Source: Cohnella herbarum
GTDB lineage: Bacteria; Bacillota; Bacilli; Paenibacillales; Paenibacillaceae
Assembly: GCF_012849095.1 (NCBI RefSeq)
Contig: NZ_CP051680.1
Location: forward strand, 2,108,001 to 2,172,000
Length of the DNA: 64,000 nt
Direction of reading: 5' to 3'
The notes beneath the pieces were generated by a model. That model made no database searches and had not been told where the DNA came from. It was given only the letters and a program-made list of their open reading frames with translations. Below, in pieces: positions 9,158 to 19,357 of this stretch; the first letter of the stretch is position 1; each line of letters starts with the position of its first letter. Both the position numbers and the translations under genes were made by a program.

Positions 9158-11260
9158 TTATTCTACCGCTTCCTCTGAATCGTCGACGTTCTCCGAATGG
9201 CTGCAGACGGTACAATGATATTGTATCTCGCCTTTCACGCGCTTTTCAATCATCAACCCGCCGCAACTCGGACAAGGCTTGGCAACCGGCTTATCCCATG
9301 ATACGTAATCGCAGCCGGGATAGAGATTGCAGCCGTAAAAAATTCGTCCTTTTTTGCTGCGGCGTTCAACGACGTGGCCTTCTCCGCATTTCGGACATTT
9401 GACGCCGGTTTCCTTGATGATCGGTTTCGTATTGCGGCAATTCGGGAATCCCGAACAGGCCAGGAACTTGCCGAAACGTCCCATCTTATAGACCATCGGA
9501 CTGCCGCATTTGTCGCAAATTTCATCGGAAGGCTCGTCTTTAATCTCGATTTCCTTCATTTCTTCTTCCGCGAAGTTCAGTCTGACTTCGAACGATTTGT
9601 AGAAATCCCCGATGACGTTAACCCAATCTTGGGTTCCTTCCTCAACATGGTCAAGGTCCCCTTCCATGTTAGCCGTGAATTCAGCATCTAGGATTTCCGG
9701 GAAAAACTCCTCCATGAGTTGAATAACGAGTTCTCCAAGCTCCGTCGGAATGAATTTCTTCTCTTCCATCGCGACGTAATTTCTCTTCTGAATCGTCTCC
9801 AAAGTCGGAGCATACGTGCTCGGACGCCCGATGCCTAACTCCTCCAGCGTTCTCACGAGCCTAGCTTCCGTAAAACGCGGAGGAGGCTGCGTAAAGTGCT
9901 GCTTAGGTTCGATATCCTTCGATTTCACTTTATCCCCCGCGCCAAGCGCGGGTAACAAGCGATCTTCGTCCGTCGTTCCGTCGTCATTGCCTTCCACGTA
10001 CACTTTCATGAAGCCCGCGAACTTCAGCTTGGAACCGTTCGCGCGAAAAGTAACCGGTCCGTTATGAAGATCGACGGTCATCGTATCCAATACGGCGGAA
10101 GCCATTTGGCTAGCAACGAACCTCTCCCATATCAGTTTATACAGACGCAACTGATCTTTAGAAGTAAAGGCTTTAACGGATTCCGGATCGCGAAGAACCG
10201 AGGTCGGACGGATCGCTTCGTGCGCATCCTGGGCGTTCGAGTTTTTCTTCGTGTATACGCGCGGAGTTTCCGGCACGAACGCGTTCCCGTATTTCCCCTC
10301 GATGTACTCTTTCGCTTCCTCTTGGGCAACGGGGGAAATGCGCGTGGAATCCGTACGCATATAAGTAATTAACCCGACAGTTCCTTCTTTACCCAAGTCG
10401 ACCCCTTCATAAAGCTGCTGGGCGATCTGCATCGTCTTCGAAGCGCGGAAATTCAGCTTGCGCGCGGCTTCCTGTTGAAGCGAGCTCGTAATAAACGGAG
10501 GTGAAGGGTTGCGTTGCCGCTCTTTCTCCTTCACTTCGCCTACGACGAAATCCTCGTTCCCCATCTGCGCAAGAACGGCTTTTACGTCGGCTTCGCTCGT
10601 AAGCTCCGCTTTTTCTCCATTCAAGGAATGGAACTTTGCCTCGAATGCGGCCTTTTCTTTTGTCAAATGAGCGGTGATGCTCCAATATTCTTCAGGGATA
10701 AACGCATTGATCTCGTTCTCCCGATCGTATATGAGTTTGACCGCAACCGATTGAACTCTGCCGGCGCTCAGTCCCTTTTTCACTTTCTTCCATAATAACG
10801 GGCTGATCTTGTACCCGACCAATCGGTCCAGTACCCGTCTGGCCTGTTGGGCATTCACAAGATCCATATCGATCGGGCGAGGGTTCTTAAAGGCATCCTT
10901 TACCGCTTGTTTCGTAATTTCATTGAAAACAACGCGGCAAGCATCCTTCTCGTCGATTTCCAAGTAGTGCGCCAAATGCCACGCGATCGCTTCGCCTTCT
11001 CTGTCGGGGTCAGCCGCCAGATATACTTTTTTGACTTTTTTGCTGGCGTCGCGAAGTTCCTTCAGAACGCTCCCCTTGCCGCGAATCGTAATGTATTTGG
11101 GCTGAAAATCATTTTCTACCTCTACCCCGATCTGGCTTTTGGGTAAATCTCGAATATGCCCCATGGACGCTTTAACGATAAATTTACTTCCCAAATATTT
11201 GCCGATCGTTTTGGCTTTAGCCGGTGACTCTACGATAACGAGCGAATCCGCCACGTCCAT
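9158..11260 (-). CDS. topA: DNA topoisomerase I
   Basis: This type IA topoisomerase relaxes negative supercoils. The 700-aa protein has a TOPRIM domain ([18 protein letters not shown] at residues 7-24, [12 protein letters not shown] near 85). The catalytic tyrosine lies in [12 protein letters not shown] at about residue 299. Three C-terminal zinc ribbons lie after residue ~575 (CDKCG...C, CPKCG...C, CPSCG...C). The length is usual for Bacillales. It follows dprA by 52 bp. Confidence 0.98.
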   Translation of the reverse strand: MDVADSLVIVESPAKAKTIGKYLGSKFIVKASMGHIRDLPKSQIGVEVENDFQPKYITIRGKGSVLKELRDASKKVKKVYLAADPDREGEAIAWHLAHYLEIDEKDACRVVFNEITKQAVKDAFKNPRPIDMDLVNAQQARRVLDRLVGYKISPLLWKKVKKGLSAGRVQSVAVKLIYDRENEINAFIPEEYWSITAHLTKEKAAFEAKFHSLNGEKAELTSEADVKAVLAQMGNEDFVVGEVKEKERQRNPSPPFITSSLQQEAARKLNFRASKTMQIAQQLYEGVDLGKEGTVGLITYMRTDSTRISPVAQEEAKEYIEGKYGNAFVPETPRVYTKKNSNAQDAHEAIRPTSVLRDPESVKAFTSKDQLRLYKLIWERFVASQMASAVLDTMTVDLHNGPVTFRANGSKLKFAGFMKVYVEGNDDGTTDEDRLLPALGAGDKVKSKDIEPKQHFTQPPPRFTEARLVRTLEELGIGRPSTYAPTLETIQKRNYVAMEEKKFIPTELGELVIQLMEEFFPEILDAEFTANMEGDLDHVEEGTQDWVNVIGDFYKSFEVRLNFAEEEMKEIEIKDEPSDEICDKCGSPMVYKMGRFGKFLACSGFPNCRNTKPIIKETGVKCPKCGEGHVVERRSKKGRIFYGCNLYPGCDYVSWDKPVAKPCPSCGGLMIEKRVKGEIQYHCTVCSHSENVDDSEEAVE

Positions 11261-11312
11261 TCCTCCTCTCCTACGGTCGACAAGTCCTCGTGCCTATGTG
11301 CTTATGTCTACA

Positions 11313-12548
11313 TTAAAGGACATGATATACAGAACCGGGTTGTTGATGAATCCGTCTTTTTATTAGTAAAGATAGCAGAACGGAGTGTAAATGTCCAAAT
11401 GTCATCCCGGATCGGGTAACGAGTTCGTCGATCGTGCAGGGATTATCTAGCAATAATCGATACACGAGGCGCTCGGCGTCGGTCCAATTTTCCGGCTGAG
11501 AACCGAGCTGTTTCGATGTTTGAACCGACGACGAATGTATGTCCGATGCCGGAAGCCTATGCGAATAGGCTTGAAAGATATCCGTCTCGTCCAACACGGG
11601 ATTTGCGCCTTTTCTGAAATACTCCAGAGCCCCTTTACTTCTAGGAGACGTAATCTGACCCGGCACGATAAACACATCCCTATCGTAACCTAGCGCCAGA
11701 TCCGCGGTAATTAACGCTCCGCTCTTCTGCGCGGCCTCTACGACGATGACGCCGTAAGATAAACCCGCGATAATCCGATTGCGCAGCGGAAAAAGTCCCG
11801 GCCGGAGGATCGTGCCCGGCGGACTCTCGGAAACGATAAGGCCATTATTCGACAATTCTCGATAAAGCGCCTTGTTCTCGGGAGGATAACAACGATCGAC
11901 TTCGCCGGCCAACACCGCTATCGTCCCGTAACGGGCACGTAAGGCGCCGTAATGCGCGGCTGCGTCAATTCCCCTGGCTAGACCGCTGACGACCGTCATG
12001 CGCTGCGCACAGCCTTCTGAGATATCTTCGGTCACCTTGCGGCCATAACCCGTGGCAAGTCTTGTTCCGACGATAGCGATCGTGGGATTATGGACAAGTT
12101 CCCAATTTCCCTTATGATACATAACCCAGGGTGGATCGGCTATTTGACGCAGCAACTCCGGATATACGTCGTCCAAATACGTCACGAGACCGATCTCTCG
12201 TTCTTCATGCACGCCATGCCGTCGTTCGATAGCATCATATCGCAGATTGGCGACAATTCCGGCGGCTTGACTTGCGCTAAGCCCCATATCCCTCCAATCT
12301 CCCGCCAGAAAATCGGCCGAATGCCTTAATGAACCAATCCCTTTTGCTTTACCGCATTGGAGAATGTTCGCGATCGAAATCCTCCCTATTCCGTCCGTTT
12401 CATGCAGAGCGATCAGTACTTCCCTAGGGATCCCCGTCATCATGGCTTCCGACTTAGAAACGGCCTTCGTTTGGTTTGTCTTCTGTTGTTCCTGATCTTG
12501 TTCCCGTATCAGTTGAAACCACTCCTCTTTGTTATTGTCGATTAGCAA
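11313..12548 (-). CDS. dprA: DNA-processing protein DprA
   Basis: DprA loads RecA on incoming single-stranded DNA during natural transformation. The Rossmann-like core is clear: IVGTRLATGYGRKV, SGLARGIDAAAHYGALR, VLAGEVDRCYPPEN and GYDRDVFIVPGQ. A helix-hairpin-helix/SAM-like region precedes it and a winged-helix tail follows it. The start is uncertain. A TTG at 12548 gives 411 aa with a polar, Gln-rich leader, and ATG 12443 would start just before the conserved PREVLIALHE. Neither has a strong ribosome site. Confidence 0.95.
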   Translation of the reverse strand: MLIDNNKEEWFQLIREQDQEQQKTNQTKAVSKSEAMMTGIPREVLIALHETDGIGRISIANILQCGKAKGIGSLRHSADFLAGDWRDMGLSASQAAGIVANLRYDAIERRHGVHEEREIGLVTYLDDVYPELLRQIADPPWVMYHKGNWELVHNPTIAIVGTRLATGYGRKVTEDISEGCAQRMTVVSGLARGIDAAAHYGALRARYGTIAVLAGEVDRCYPPENKALYRELSNNGLIVSESPPGTILRPGLFPLRNRIIAGLSYGVIVVEAAQKSGALITADLALGYDRDVFIVPGQITSPRSKGALEYFRKGANPVLDETDIFQAYSHRLPASDIHSSSVQTSKQLGSQPENWTDAERLVYRLLLDNPCTIDELVTRSGMTFGHLHSVLLSLLIKRRIHQQPGSVYHVL

Positions 12549-12568
12549 GTCATAGCCTTGAAATCACG

Positions 12569-12610
12569 CAAAAAAGCCTCCCGCTCCCTCTGATGAGGGG
12601 ACGGAAGGCT
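12569..12610 (-). terminator. Intrinsic terminator after sucD
   Basis: An imperfect stem of about 13 bp (AGCCTTCCG...GGGAGGCT) is followed by TTTTTT on the minus strand. It lies 74 bp after the sucD stop and separates sucCD from dprA. Confidence 0.85.
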
Positions 12611-12683
12611 GCTTGCCTTGCCGATTACAGCAGAACGATTCGTTCATCGTTCCGACGATCAATATGTTGAAATTACTGTAACA

Positions 12684-13610
12684 TTAAACTTTGCACTTTT
12701 CCAGCAAACCTTTTTCCTCGAGCACGGCGACAAGAGTCGCGCCCATGTCGGAAGGCGTCGGAGCGACGCGGATTCCGCAAGCTTCAAGTACGGAGATTTT
12801 CTCGGCAGCCGTACCTTTGCCTCCGGAGATGATCGCGCCGGCATGTCCCATACGTTTGCCTGCAGGAGCCGTTGCGCCGCCGATGAAGCCGACGACGGGT
12901 TTCGTCATGTTCGCTTTAACCCACTCCGCCGCTTCTTCTTCCGCCGTACCGCCGATTTCGCCGATCATGATAACCGCGTAAGTGTCCGGATCTTCATTGA
13001 ACAGCTTAAGGATATCGATAAATTCCGAGCCTTTAACCGGATCTCCGCCGATACCGACGGCAGACGATTGACCGATGCCGCTGGAAGTCAGTTGATGAAC
13101 CGCTTCGTAAGTTAAAGTTCCCGAACGGGAAACGACGCCTACGTGACCCTTTTGGTGAATATATCCCGGCATGATGCCGATTTTAATCTCCCCTGGAGTA
13201 ATAACGCCAGGACAGTTCGGTCCGATCAAACGAGTTTTCTTGCCTTCCATGAAGCGCATAACTTTGACCATGTCGAGTACCGGAATTCCTTCCGTAATAC
13301 AGATGACAAGTTCAAGTTCTGCATCTACCGCTTCCATAATCGCGTCAGCCGCGAACGGAGGGGCCACGTAGATAACGGACGCCGTAGCGCCTGTTGCTTT
13401 TACGGCTTCCAAAACCGTATTGAATACCGGCAAAGAAACCGTCGTGCCGTTTTCCAAGTTGAAGTCTACGTTTGTGCCACCTTTACCCGGTGTAACGCCG
13501 CCGACCATTTGCGTACCATAATCCAGTGCACCCTTGGCGTGGAAATTTCCCGTTGCGCCCGTGATGCCTTGGGTGATCACCTTGGTGTTTTTATCGATCA
13601 GAATACTCAT
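12684..13610 (-). CDS. sucD: Succinyl-CoA synthetase, alpha subunit
   Basis: SucD binds CoA and carries the phosphohistidine in the TCA-cycle conversion of succinyl-CoA to succinate. The 308-aa protein starts [18 protein letters not shown], has the CoA-binding fold with [10 protein letters not shown], then [11 protein letters not shown] and the active-site histidine in [14 protein letters not shown] near residue 246. It follows sucC by 31 bp with a GGAG site. Beta and alpha form one operon. Confidence 0.98.
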   Translation of the reverse strand: MSILIDKNTKVITQGITGATGNFHAKGALDYGTQMVGGVTPGKGGTNVDFNLENGTTVSLPVFNTVLEAVKATGATASVIYVAPPFAADAIMEAVDAELELVICITEGIPVLDMVKVMRFMEGKKTRLIGPNCPGVITPGEIKIGIMPGYIHQKGHVGVVSRSGTLTYEAVHQLTSSGIGQSSAVGIGGDPVKGSEFIDILKLFNEDPDTYAVIMIGEIGGTAEEEAAEWVKANMTKPVVGFIGGATAPAGKRMGHAGAIISGGKGTAAEKISVLEACGIRVAPTPSDMGATLVAVLEEKGLLEKCKV

Positions 13611-13641
13611 GATTACACACTCCCCGGTAGGTTCTCCCTAG

Positions 13642-14802
13642 TCATTTCACGAGCGACACGATTTTTTGCGCGCCGTCGGACATCGAATCCGCAGCCACGA
13701 TGTTCAGGCCCGATCCGTTCAAAATTTCTTTGCCTTTTGCTACGTTAGTGCCTTCGAGACGGACGACGAGCGGACGGTCAAGACCAAGCTCGCGAGCCGC
13801 TGCGACTACGCCCTCGGCAATAATGTCGCACTTCATGATTCCGCCGAAAATATTAACGAAAATCCCTTTCACGTTCGGATCGGAAAGAATGATCTTAAAC
13901 GCTTCCGTAACTTTCTCTTTCGTCGCGCCGCCGCCGACGTCTAGGAAGTTAGCCGGGGATCCGCCGAAATATTTAATGATATCCATCGTCGCCATCGCGA
14001 GTCCGGCGCCATTGACCATACAGCCGATGTTGCCGTCCAGGGCGATATAGGAAAGATCGAATTTGGAAGCTTGAATTTCTTTAGCGTCCTCTTCGTCCAA
14101 GTCGCGAAGCTCGACGATGTCTTTATGACGGAACAACGCGTTGGAATCGAAATTCAACTTCGCATCGAGTGCCATAACGTCGCCGGAGCCCGTAACGACA
14201 AGTGGATTAATCTCCGCGATGGAGCAATCCTTCTCTTCGAATGCTTTATAGAGGGCAAGCATGAACTTGACCGCTTTGTTGATGAGTTCGCCCGGAATCT
14301 TGATGTCGTAAGCCAATTGACGCGCTTGGAACATTTGCAGGCCGACAGCCGGATCGACAACGACTTTAATGATTTTTTCAGGGGAATGAGCAGCTACTTC
14401 TTCGATATCCATGCCGCCTTCTTCCGAACCCATCATGACGACGCGTCCCGTACCCCGATCGACGACGACGCCGATATAATATTCCTTCTTGATGTCGCAG
14501 CCTTCTTCGATCAGAAGACGTTTGACTTCCTTGCCTTCCGGACCCGTTTGGTGCGTTACCAATACTTTGCCGAGCAATTCTTTCGCGTAGCCCGCTACGT
14601 CTTCAACGCTCTTGGCGATCTTGACGCCGCCTGCTTTACCGCGTCCGCCAGCATGGATCTGTGCTTTAACGACGGTAACCGTGCTTCCGAGTTCTTTCGC
14701 TGCGCTTACGGCTTCGTCGACGGTAAACGCCACTTTGCCGCGCGGCACGTTAACGCCATACTGCCTCAAGACTTCCTTGCCTTGATACTCATGAATATTC
14801 AT
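13642..14802 (-). CDS. sucC: Succinyl-CoA synthetase, beta subunit
   Basis: SucC supplies the ATP-grasp nucleotide site of succinyl-CoA synthetase. The 386-aa product opens [17 protein letters not shown] and contains [22 protein letters not shown] and [13 protein letters not shown], ending with [15 protein letters not shown]. The length is standard. The ATG has GGGAGG 11 nt upstream. The 300-bp region before it must hold its promoter. Confidence 0.98.
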   Translation of the reverse strand: MNIHEYQGKEVLRQYGVNVPRGKVAFTVDEAVSAAKELGSTVTVVKAQIHAGGRGKAGGVKIAKSVEDVAGYAKELLGKVLVTHQTGPEGKEVKRLLIEEGCDIKKEYYIGVVVDRGTGRVVMMGSEEGGMDIEEVAAHSPEKIIKVVVDPAVGLQMFQARQLAYDIKIPGELINKAVKFMLALYKAFEEKDCSIAEINPLVVTGSGDVMALDAKLNFDSNALFRHKDIVELRDLDEEDAKEIQASKFDLSYIALDGNIGCMVNGAGLAMATMDIIKYFGGSPANFLDVGGGATKEKVTEAFKIILSDPNVKGIFVNIFGGIMKCDIIAEGVVAAARELGLDRPLVVRLEGTNVAKGKEILNGSGLNIVAADSMSDGAQKIVSLVK

Positions 14803-15103
14803 GACCCTGGCATCCTCCCGTTGTGCGCTTTAATATCGAGTGCGGCCTAACGTATCGGCGACTTTCGCCCTGCTAGACCATCACAGGTGACTCCTTGTTA
14901 GCGATTCAATTATCGCTTGCAGCTGTCACACAAACGAATTTATGTAACAAAACCTTCACTATTGTAACACTAATCGTTATTTGGTTCCTCACTTTTTCAT
15001 CAATTTATTAGTCTGATTTGGCAATGGTTTCATCTCAAAATGATATGGAAACAAGGCAAACACATATATCTTTTGCATTTTTTAGTACGATTATTCGCTA
15101 GGA
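14803..15103. other. Intergenic region upstream of sucC
   Basis: This AT-rich gap between the divergent sucC and comM-like genes contains no plausible gene. On the minus strand it holds an inverted repeat AGCGAT-aattga-ATCGCT and, overlapping it, TTGAATCGCTAACA (14896-14909), which matches 12 of 14 positions of the CcpA cre consensus TGWAANCGNTNWCA. A clear sigma-A promoter for sucC could not be fixed. Confidence 0.4.
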
Positions 15104-15132
15104 TTGACAGCTTAAAGCATCAATTGTATGCT
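15104..15132 (+). promoter_or_regulatory. Sigma-A type promoter of the comM-like gene
   Basis: A consensus TTGACA (15104-15109) and TATGCT (15127-15132) are separated by 17 bp. Transcription would begin near 15139, about 70 nt before the GTG start, so the mRNA would carry the terminator-like leader described next. Confidence 0.75.
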
Positions 15133-15151
15133 AACTGTAATAGTAGTTTTC

Positions 15152-15207
15152 GGAGAGGAAGCACCTTTCCCGTCAGTGCAAACTTAGACGGAGGAAGGTG
15201 CTTTTTT
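15152..15207 (+). promoter_or_regulatory. Terminator/antiterminator leader overlapping the ribosome site
   Basis: A 16-bp stem with one bulge pairs 15159-15174 (AAGCACCTTTCCCGTC) with 15187-15203 and is followed at once by TTTTTT (15202-15207). This is a complete intrinsic terminator ending 2 nt before the GTG codon. GGAGG (15190-15194) and AAGG (15195-15198), the likely ribosome site, are in the 3' arm. A competing hairpin GGAGAGG (15152-15158) with CCTTTCC (15164-15170) would use the 5' arm. The structure is seen by eye; its regulatory use is inferred. Confidence 0.6.
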
Positions 15208-15208
15208 C

Positions 15209-16789
15209 GTGTACGTAAAAATCATGAGCGCAAGCGTCCTTGGCGTGGAAGGCCGATTTATCGAGGTCGAAGTCAACATTTGCTCCGGCTTGCCGCAAGT
15301 CAGCGTGGTCGGGCTTCCCGACTCGGCCGTTCGGGAATCGGTGGAGCGGGTTCGCGCGGCCATTCAGAATGCCGGCATGAAATTTCCGATGGACCGGATT
15401 ACGATAAACCTTGCCCCTGCCGACCTCCGCAAGGAAGGCAGCGCCTTCGATCTTGCCATCGCGGTTGGAATTTTGTGCGCGAGCGGGCAAGTCGATTCCA
15501 GCTTATTGGAAGATACGTTATTTATAGGCGAATTGGCGCTGAACGGGACGGTTAGGAATGTACCCGGGGTTTTGCCCATGACCGAATTAGCTCGCGGCGC
15601 AGGCATTCAGAGAATCATCGTCCCTCGCTCTGCCGTTGCGGAAGCTTCGCTCCTTCCGGGAATCGAAGTATTCGGAATTTCGTCTCTTGCCGAATGGATT
15701 AACGGCTTTATCGACGACGTCCCGAATGAAGATGCGTTGAAATCGCCGATTCCAGGGTTCAGCGACAAACGATTGCGCGCATTAATGCGATCCGCTAAGC
15801 AAGACGCCGACGCGATTCGCGAGAACGAAATTGATCTTGCGGACGTCATCGGGCAGGAGAAAGGCAAACGCGCCCTTCTAATCGCGGCCAGCGGGATGCA
15901 TAACCTCATGTTCATTGGACCGCCCGGAACGGGAAAAACCATGCTTTGCAGACGGCTACCTACTCTCATGCCTTCGCTCGACGATAATGAGGCATTGGCG
16001 GTAACGAAAATATTCAGCGTTTGCGGAAAGCTCGGCAGCGATCAGTCTGGGTTAATCCGTAAACGCCCTTTCCGCGCACCTCACCATACCATCTCCGCAG
16101 CCGGCTTAATCGGAGGCGGTTCCGTACCGAAACCGGGAGAAGTCACGCTTGCGCATCACGGTATTTTATTCTTGGACGAGATGCCCGAGTTTTCTCGCGT
16201 TTGCTTAGAGGCGTTGCGCCAACCTCTCGAGGATCGGGAAGTCACGATCGGGAGAGCGCGCGGCGTCTGTAGATACCCTGCACGATTTATGCTAGCCGCT
16301 TCGATGAACCCCTGTCCGTGCGGTTATTACGGCGGTTCGGTCGATGATCGTCCCTGTACTTGCACTCCTACGGCCATCGCGAGATACCGTTCGCGGATGT
16401 CGGGTCCGCTTGCCGACCGCATCGACTTGCAAGTCGAGCTGCCGCGTCAAGCGGTACGACAGCCTACGGAAACCGGAATGACCTCGGGGCAAGCGAGAGA
16501 ACTCGTCATGGAAGCCGCCAATAGGCAGAAATCACGTTACGCCAAACATGGGATTCAATGGAACAGCCAATTGCAGGGGCCGTTATTAAAAAAATATACG
16601 CGACTCTCTTCCGATGCCGAAATGTTGCTACAACAAGTGTACGAGCAGTTAGGCCTCAGTTTTCGCGCGCATGACCGAATCCTTAAGATGTCTCGCACGA
16701 TCGCGGACCTCGCCGGAAAAGAATCCATCCGATTGGAGGATGTTGCGGAGGCGATTAGCTATAGGAGCTTGGATCAAATGATGGAATAA
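15209..16789 (+). CDS. ComM/YifB-family Mg-chelatase-like AAA+ protein
   Basis: This family includes ComM, a helicase that promotes branch migration during natural transformation. The 526-aa protein has the N-terminal LonC/ChlI-like domain (GLPQVSVVGLPDSAVRES at residues ~30-47). Walker A GPPGTGKT is near 237-244 and LFLDEMPEFSRVCLEALRQP near 325. A cysteine cluster CPCGYYGG...CTC lies near 368-385. The GTG start matches relatives that begin MYxKV. It is on the plus strand, divergent from sucC. The family assignment is firm; the role in this organism is inferred. Confidence 0.93.
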   Translation: MYVKIMSASVLGVEGRFIEVEVNICSGLPQVSVVGLPDSAVRESVERVRAAIQNAGMKFPMDRITINLAPADLRKEGSAFDLAIAVGILCASGQVDSSLLEDTLFIGELALNGTVRNVPGVLPMTELARGAGIQRIIVPRSAVAEASLLPGIEVFGISSLAEWINGFIDDVPNEDALKSPIPGFSDKRLRALMRSAKQDADAIRENEIDLADVIGQEKGKRALLIAASGMHNLMFIGPPGTGKTMLCRRLPTLMPSLDDNEALAVTKIFSVCGKLGSDQSGLIRKRPFRAPHHTISAAGLIGGGSVPKPGEVTLAHHGILFLDEMPEFSRVCLEALRQPLEDREVTIGRARGVCRYPARFMLAASMNPCPCGYYGGSVDDRPCTCTPTAIARYRSRMSGPLADRIDLQVELPRQAVRQPTETGMTSGQARELVMEAANRQKSRYAKHGIQWNSQLQGPLLKKYTRLSSDAEMLLQQVYEQLGLSFRAHDRILKMSRTIADLAGKESIRLEDVAEAISYRSLDQMME

Positions 16790-16950
16790 ATTGATATTGC
16801 ATTCCATTTAAACATTAAATGACATGCGACCCCTTTTTTACTAGATGATTTTATCCCTCTATGATTGAATTTTAGCACTTACCATAATTTGCTACTGATT
16901 CTATGATGGAGTTGATTCCAAAACAAACCATTTTAGGAGGCCCATCATTA

Positions 16951-18267
16951 ATGAAGAAACGTCTACTACTCACTATGCTTAGCTCGGTCCTAGTGGCAAC
17001 AACGGTCACAAGTGTGGTCGGCGCAGCAGAAAAAAGCGTTACTTTAGTAGTCAGACATACGCAATTGGGCGAGGCGAAACAACAACGTCTCAACATACTC
17101 AACGATGTTTTGAAAGCGGTTAAAAAAGACGTTTCCGGTGTCGAGTTCAAATTAGACGGCGTTGATTCGGACGTAAACCGCAAAGAAAAATTACGTTCCG
17201 AAATGGCAACCAACTCCGCTCCCGCTATTTTCGATCTATTCGGCGGAGCCGATACGCAATTATATGCTTCGGAAGGAAAGTTGCTGGACTTAACGCCGAT
17301 TCTTAAAGAGCTTGGCTTGCAAAATAAATTTATTTCTTTGGGCGAGTTTACGGTAGACGGTAAAGTGTACGGCTTACCGATAGGCGGGTTCCAAGAAGGA
17401 TATTTTTACAATAAACCATACTTCGCGCAAAACAAGCTTCAAGTTCCCAAAACGTTAGAGGAGCTCGAAAAGCTGGCCGAAGTCATTAAAAAGAACGGAA
17501 AAACGCCTTTTGCGCAAGCATCCAAACAAGCTTGGGTAGCGCTTATGACAGCGAATACATTGTGGTCCCGTTATGCAGGCCCGGATATTACTTACGGATT
17601 CGCAACCGGCAAAACCAAATGGAATAGCCCTGATATGGTCGCAGCTTTCACGAAGTACTCGGATTGGGTTAAAAAGGGTTACTTCAAAAAAGGCGAACTG
17701 GGTCTAGAGTACGCCGAACAACGCAATCAACTTATTCGCGGCGAAGCGATCATGATGTACGACGGATCTTGGGCTTCCAGCGTATTCGCGGATGTTAAAC
17801 AAGCCGGTAAAATGACCAACCAAGTGGGATACTTCCCAATGCCTAAAGTGTCCAACGGCAAAGGCAGCCAAACTGCAGTTAACGGAGGGTTCTCTAACGG
17901 TTATGGTTTCTCGGCCAAAGTCAAGGGGAATGCCAAACAATTAGCGGCAGTCAAATCGTTTATCAAAAACATGTATAACGACGAAATGCAAATTCGCGGA
18001 CTAGAAGCGGATGGCGTATTGCCTTCCATGAAAGTTGATAGCGCGAAAATCGCAAAAGCAAAAGTTTCCGACCTAGTGAAAGAAATTATTGCGGTAGGCA
18101 ACAAAGCAAGCGGTGCATTCCCGGCATTCGACGCTCTCGTTCAACCGGACGTGAACACGGCGATTAGCGAAGGAATTCAAAAATTGATCGGCGGGAAAAC
18201 CACGCCGAAGAAAATGTTGGACGACGTTCAAGAAGTTCAAGAAGAAGCGAACGAAGAGGCAGAGTAA
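16951..18267 (+). CDS. Extracellular solute-binding protein of a carbohydrate ABC importer
   Basis: This is the substrate receptor of a CUT1-type sugar importer encoded with the next two genes. From ATG 16951 (TAGGAGG 10 nt upstream) the product is 438 aa. It begins with a signal peptide MKKRLLLTMLSSVLVATTV and a likely cut after VVGAA. No cysteine follows, so the usual Gram-positive lipobox is missing. The body matches family 1 binding proteins (YGLPIGGFQEGYFYNKPYF, RGEAIMMYDGSWA). It ends in a Glu-rich tail. The substrate cannot be told from sequence. Confidence 0.9.
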   Translation: MKKRLLLTMLSSVLVATTVTSVVGAAEKSVTLVVRHTQLGEAKQQRLNILNDVLKAVKKDVSGVEFKLDGVDSDVNRKEKLRSEMATNSAPAIFDLFGGADTQLYASEGKLLDLTPILKELGLQNKFISLGEFTVDGKVYGLPIGGFQEGYFYNKPYFAQNKLQVPKTLEELEKLAEVIKKNGKTPFAQASKQAWVALMTANTLWSRYAGPDITYGFATGKTKWNSPDMVAAFTKYSDWVKKGYFKKGELGLEYAEQRNQLIRGEAIMMYDGSWASSVFADVKQAGKMTNQVGYFPMPKVSNGKGSQTAVNGGFSNGYGFSAKVKGNAKQLAAVKSFIKNMYNDEMQIRGLEADGVLPSMKVDSAKIAKAKVSDLVKEIIAVGNKASGAFPAFDALVQPDVNTAISEGIQKLIGGKTTPKKMLDDVQEVQEEANEEAE

Positions 18268-18290
18268 GTAACGAAACGCAAGAAGAGCAG

Positions 18291-18328
18291 AAAAGTACCA
18301 CCCGCCTAAGAGTGGGTGGTACTTTTTA
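18291..18328 (+). terminator. Intrinsic terminator after the binding-protein gene
   Basis: The arms AAGTACCACCC (18293-18303) and GGGTGGTACTT (18314-18324) make a perfect 11-bp stem followed by T5. It lies between the binding protein and its permeases, which would give more binding protein than permease. Confidence 0.88.
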
Positions 18329-18332
18329 ATAA

Positions 18333-18376
18333 ACGATTCAGTGTGAATAAAGTATCTCTATTCATTTCTGAATCGT
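18333..18376 (+). other. Nested inverted repeat before the permease genes
   Basis: ACGATTCAG (18333-18341) pairs with CTGAATCGT (18368-18376), and inside it TGAATA (18344-18349) pairs with TATTCA (18359-18364). No T run follows, so it is not a standard terminator. It could be an mRNA processing or stabilising hairpin, or an operator. Confidence 0.5.
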
Positions 18377-18475
18377 CTCCAACATAAACGTTCCCCCGCC
18401 ATCCCTATGGACGGCGACAGCAGTTTACGCTTGGAACCATCAGAAGAGTACAAGTCAGACTTCACGGAGGTAACA

Positions 18476-19357
18476 ATGAATAAAGCCTTAAGAAACCCTA
18501 TGACTTACGTGTTCTTTATGTTGCCCATTCTCGTGCTCTACGTCTTATTTTTCATATATCCGATGATCGATGCTTTCGCCAAAGGGTTTACGAAATGGAA
18601 CGGCATCGGAACGCCTGAGTTTAATGGTTTAAAAAACTTTGATAAAGCATTTTCGGATGATAAATTTTGGCATTCCGTCAAAAACAATAGTTATTTCATT
18701 TTATTCTCCGTTTTCGTGCAAGTCCCGATCATCGTATTTTTCTCGCTATTGATCAGCAACGTAAAAAAACTCAAGGGATTGTACAAAACAGCCGTATTCG
18801 TTCCCTCGGTCATGTCGACCGCGGTAGTCGGTATTTTGTGGAGTTTCATCTACGAACCCGATATCGGCTTGTTTAACATTATCCTAACGAAAATAGGACT
18901 TGATCCGGTAATGTGGTTGTCCGAATCCAAATGGGCGATGGTGTCTATCTTGATTACGAACGCTTGGCAGTGGATGGGATTCTACATTGTTATGGTTCTT
19001 GCCGCGATCTTATCGATTCCGAAGGAAATCGATGAAGCCGCCGTCATCGACGGAGCTAACGGTTTTCAACGCGCGATTCGAATAACGATGCCTCTCATCA
19101 TGCCGATTATTTCCGTTGTTATTATGCTCTCCATCGCAGGAGCGATGAAAGCGGCCGATATTGTTATCGTCATGACCAAGGGCGGCCCAGGGGGAGCAAC
19201 GGATGTTATGGCGACTTATATGATCAAATACGGGATAACGAACGTGAAATACGGATACGGCAACGCGATCGCCGTGTTGATTTTCGTTTTCACTCTCATT
19301 CTTACGGCGTTGTATCAGTTATTGATTGCTAGAAGAAGCGAAAGGATCGAATACTAA
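18476..19357 (+). CDS. Sugar ABC transporter permease, MalF/MsmF type
   Basis: This is one of two membrane subunits of the importer. From ATG 18476 (GGAGG 5 nt upstream) it is 293 aa with about six membrane helices, beginning with MTYVFFMLPILVLYVLFFIY. The EAA-type cytoplasmic loop that contacts the ATPase is visible as IDEAAVIDGANGFQRAIRIT. It ends on the base that starts the next gene. No ATP-binding gene is present here, so a shared MsmX-like ATPase encoded elsewhere is likely. Confidence 0.93.
   Translation: MNKALRNPMTYVFFMLPILVLYVLFFIYPMIDAFAKGFTKWNGIGTPEFNGLKNFDKAFSDDKFWHSVKNNSYFILFSVFVQVPIIVFFSLLISNVKKLKGLYKTAVFVPSVMSTAVVGILWSFIYEPDIGLFNIILTKIGLDPVMWLSESKWAMVSILITNAWQWMGFYIVMVLAAILSIPKEIDEAAVIDGANGFQRAIRITMPLIMPIISVVIMLSIAGAMKAADIVIVMTKGGPGGATDVMATYMIKYGITNVKYGYGNAIAVLIFVFTLILTALYQLLIARRSERIEY

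Noticed and set aside
14071..14850. 259-codon plus-strand frame antisense to sucC
   Set aside because: It lies wholly opposite a highly conserved gene and has no ribosome site or recognisable domain.
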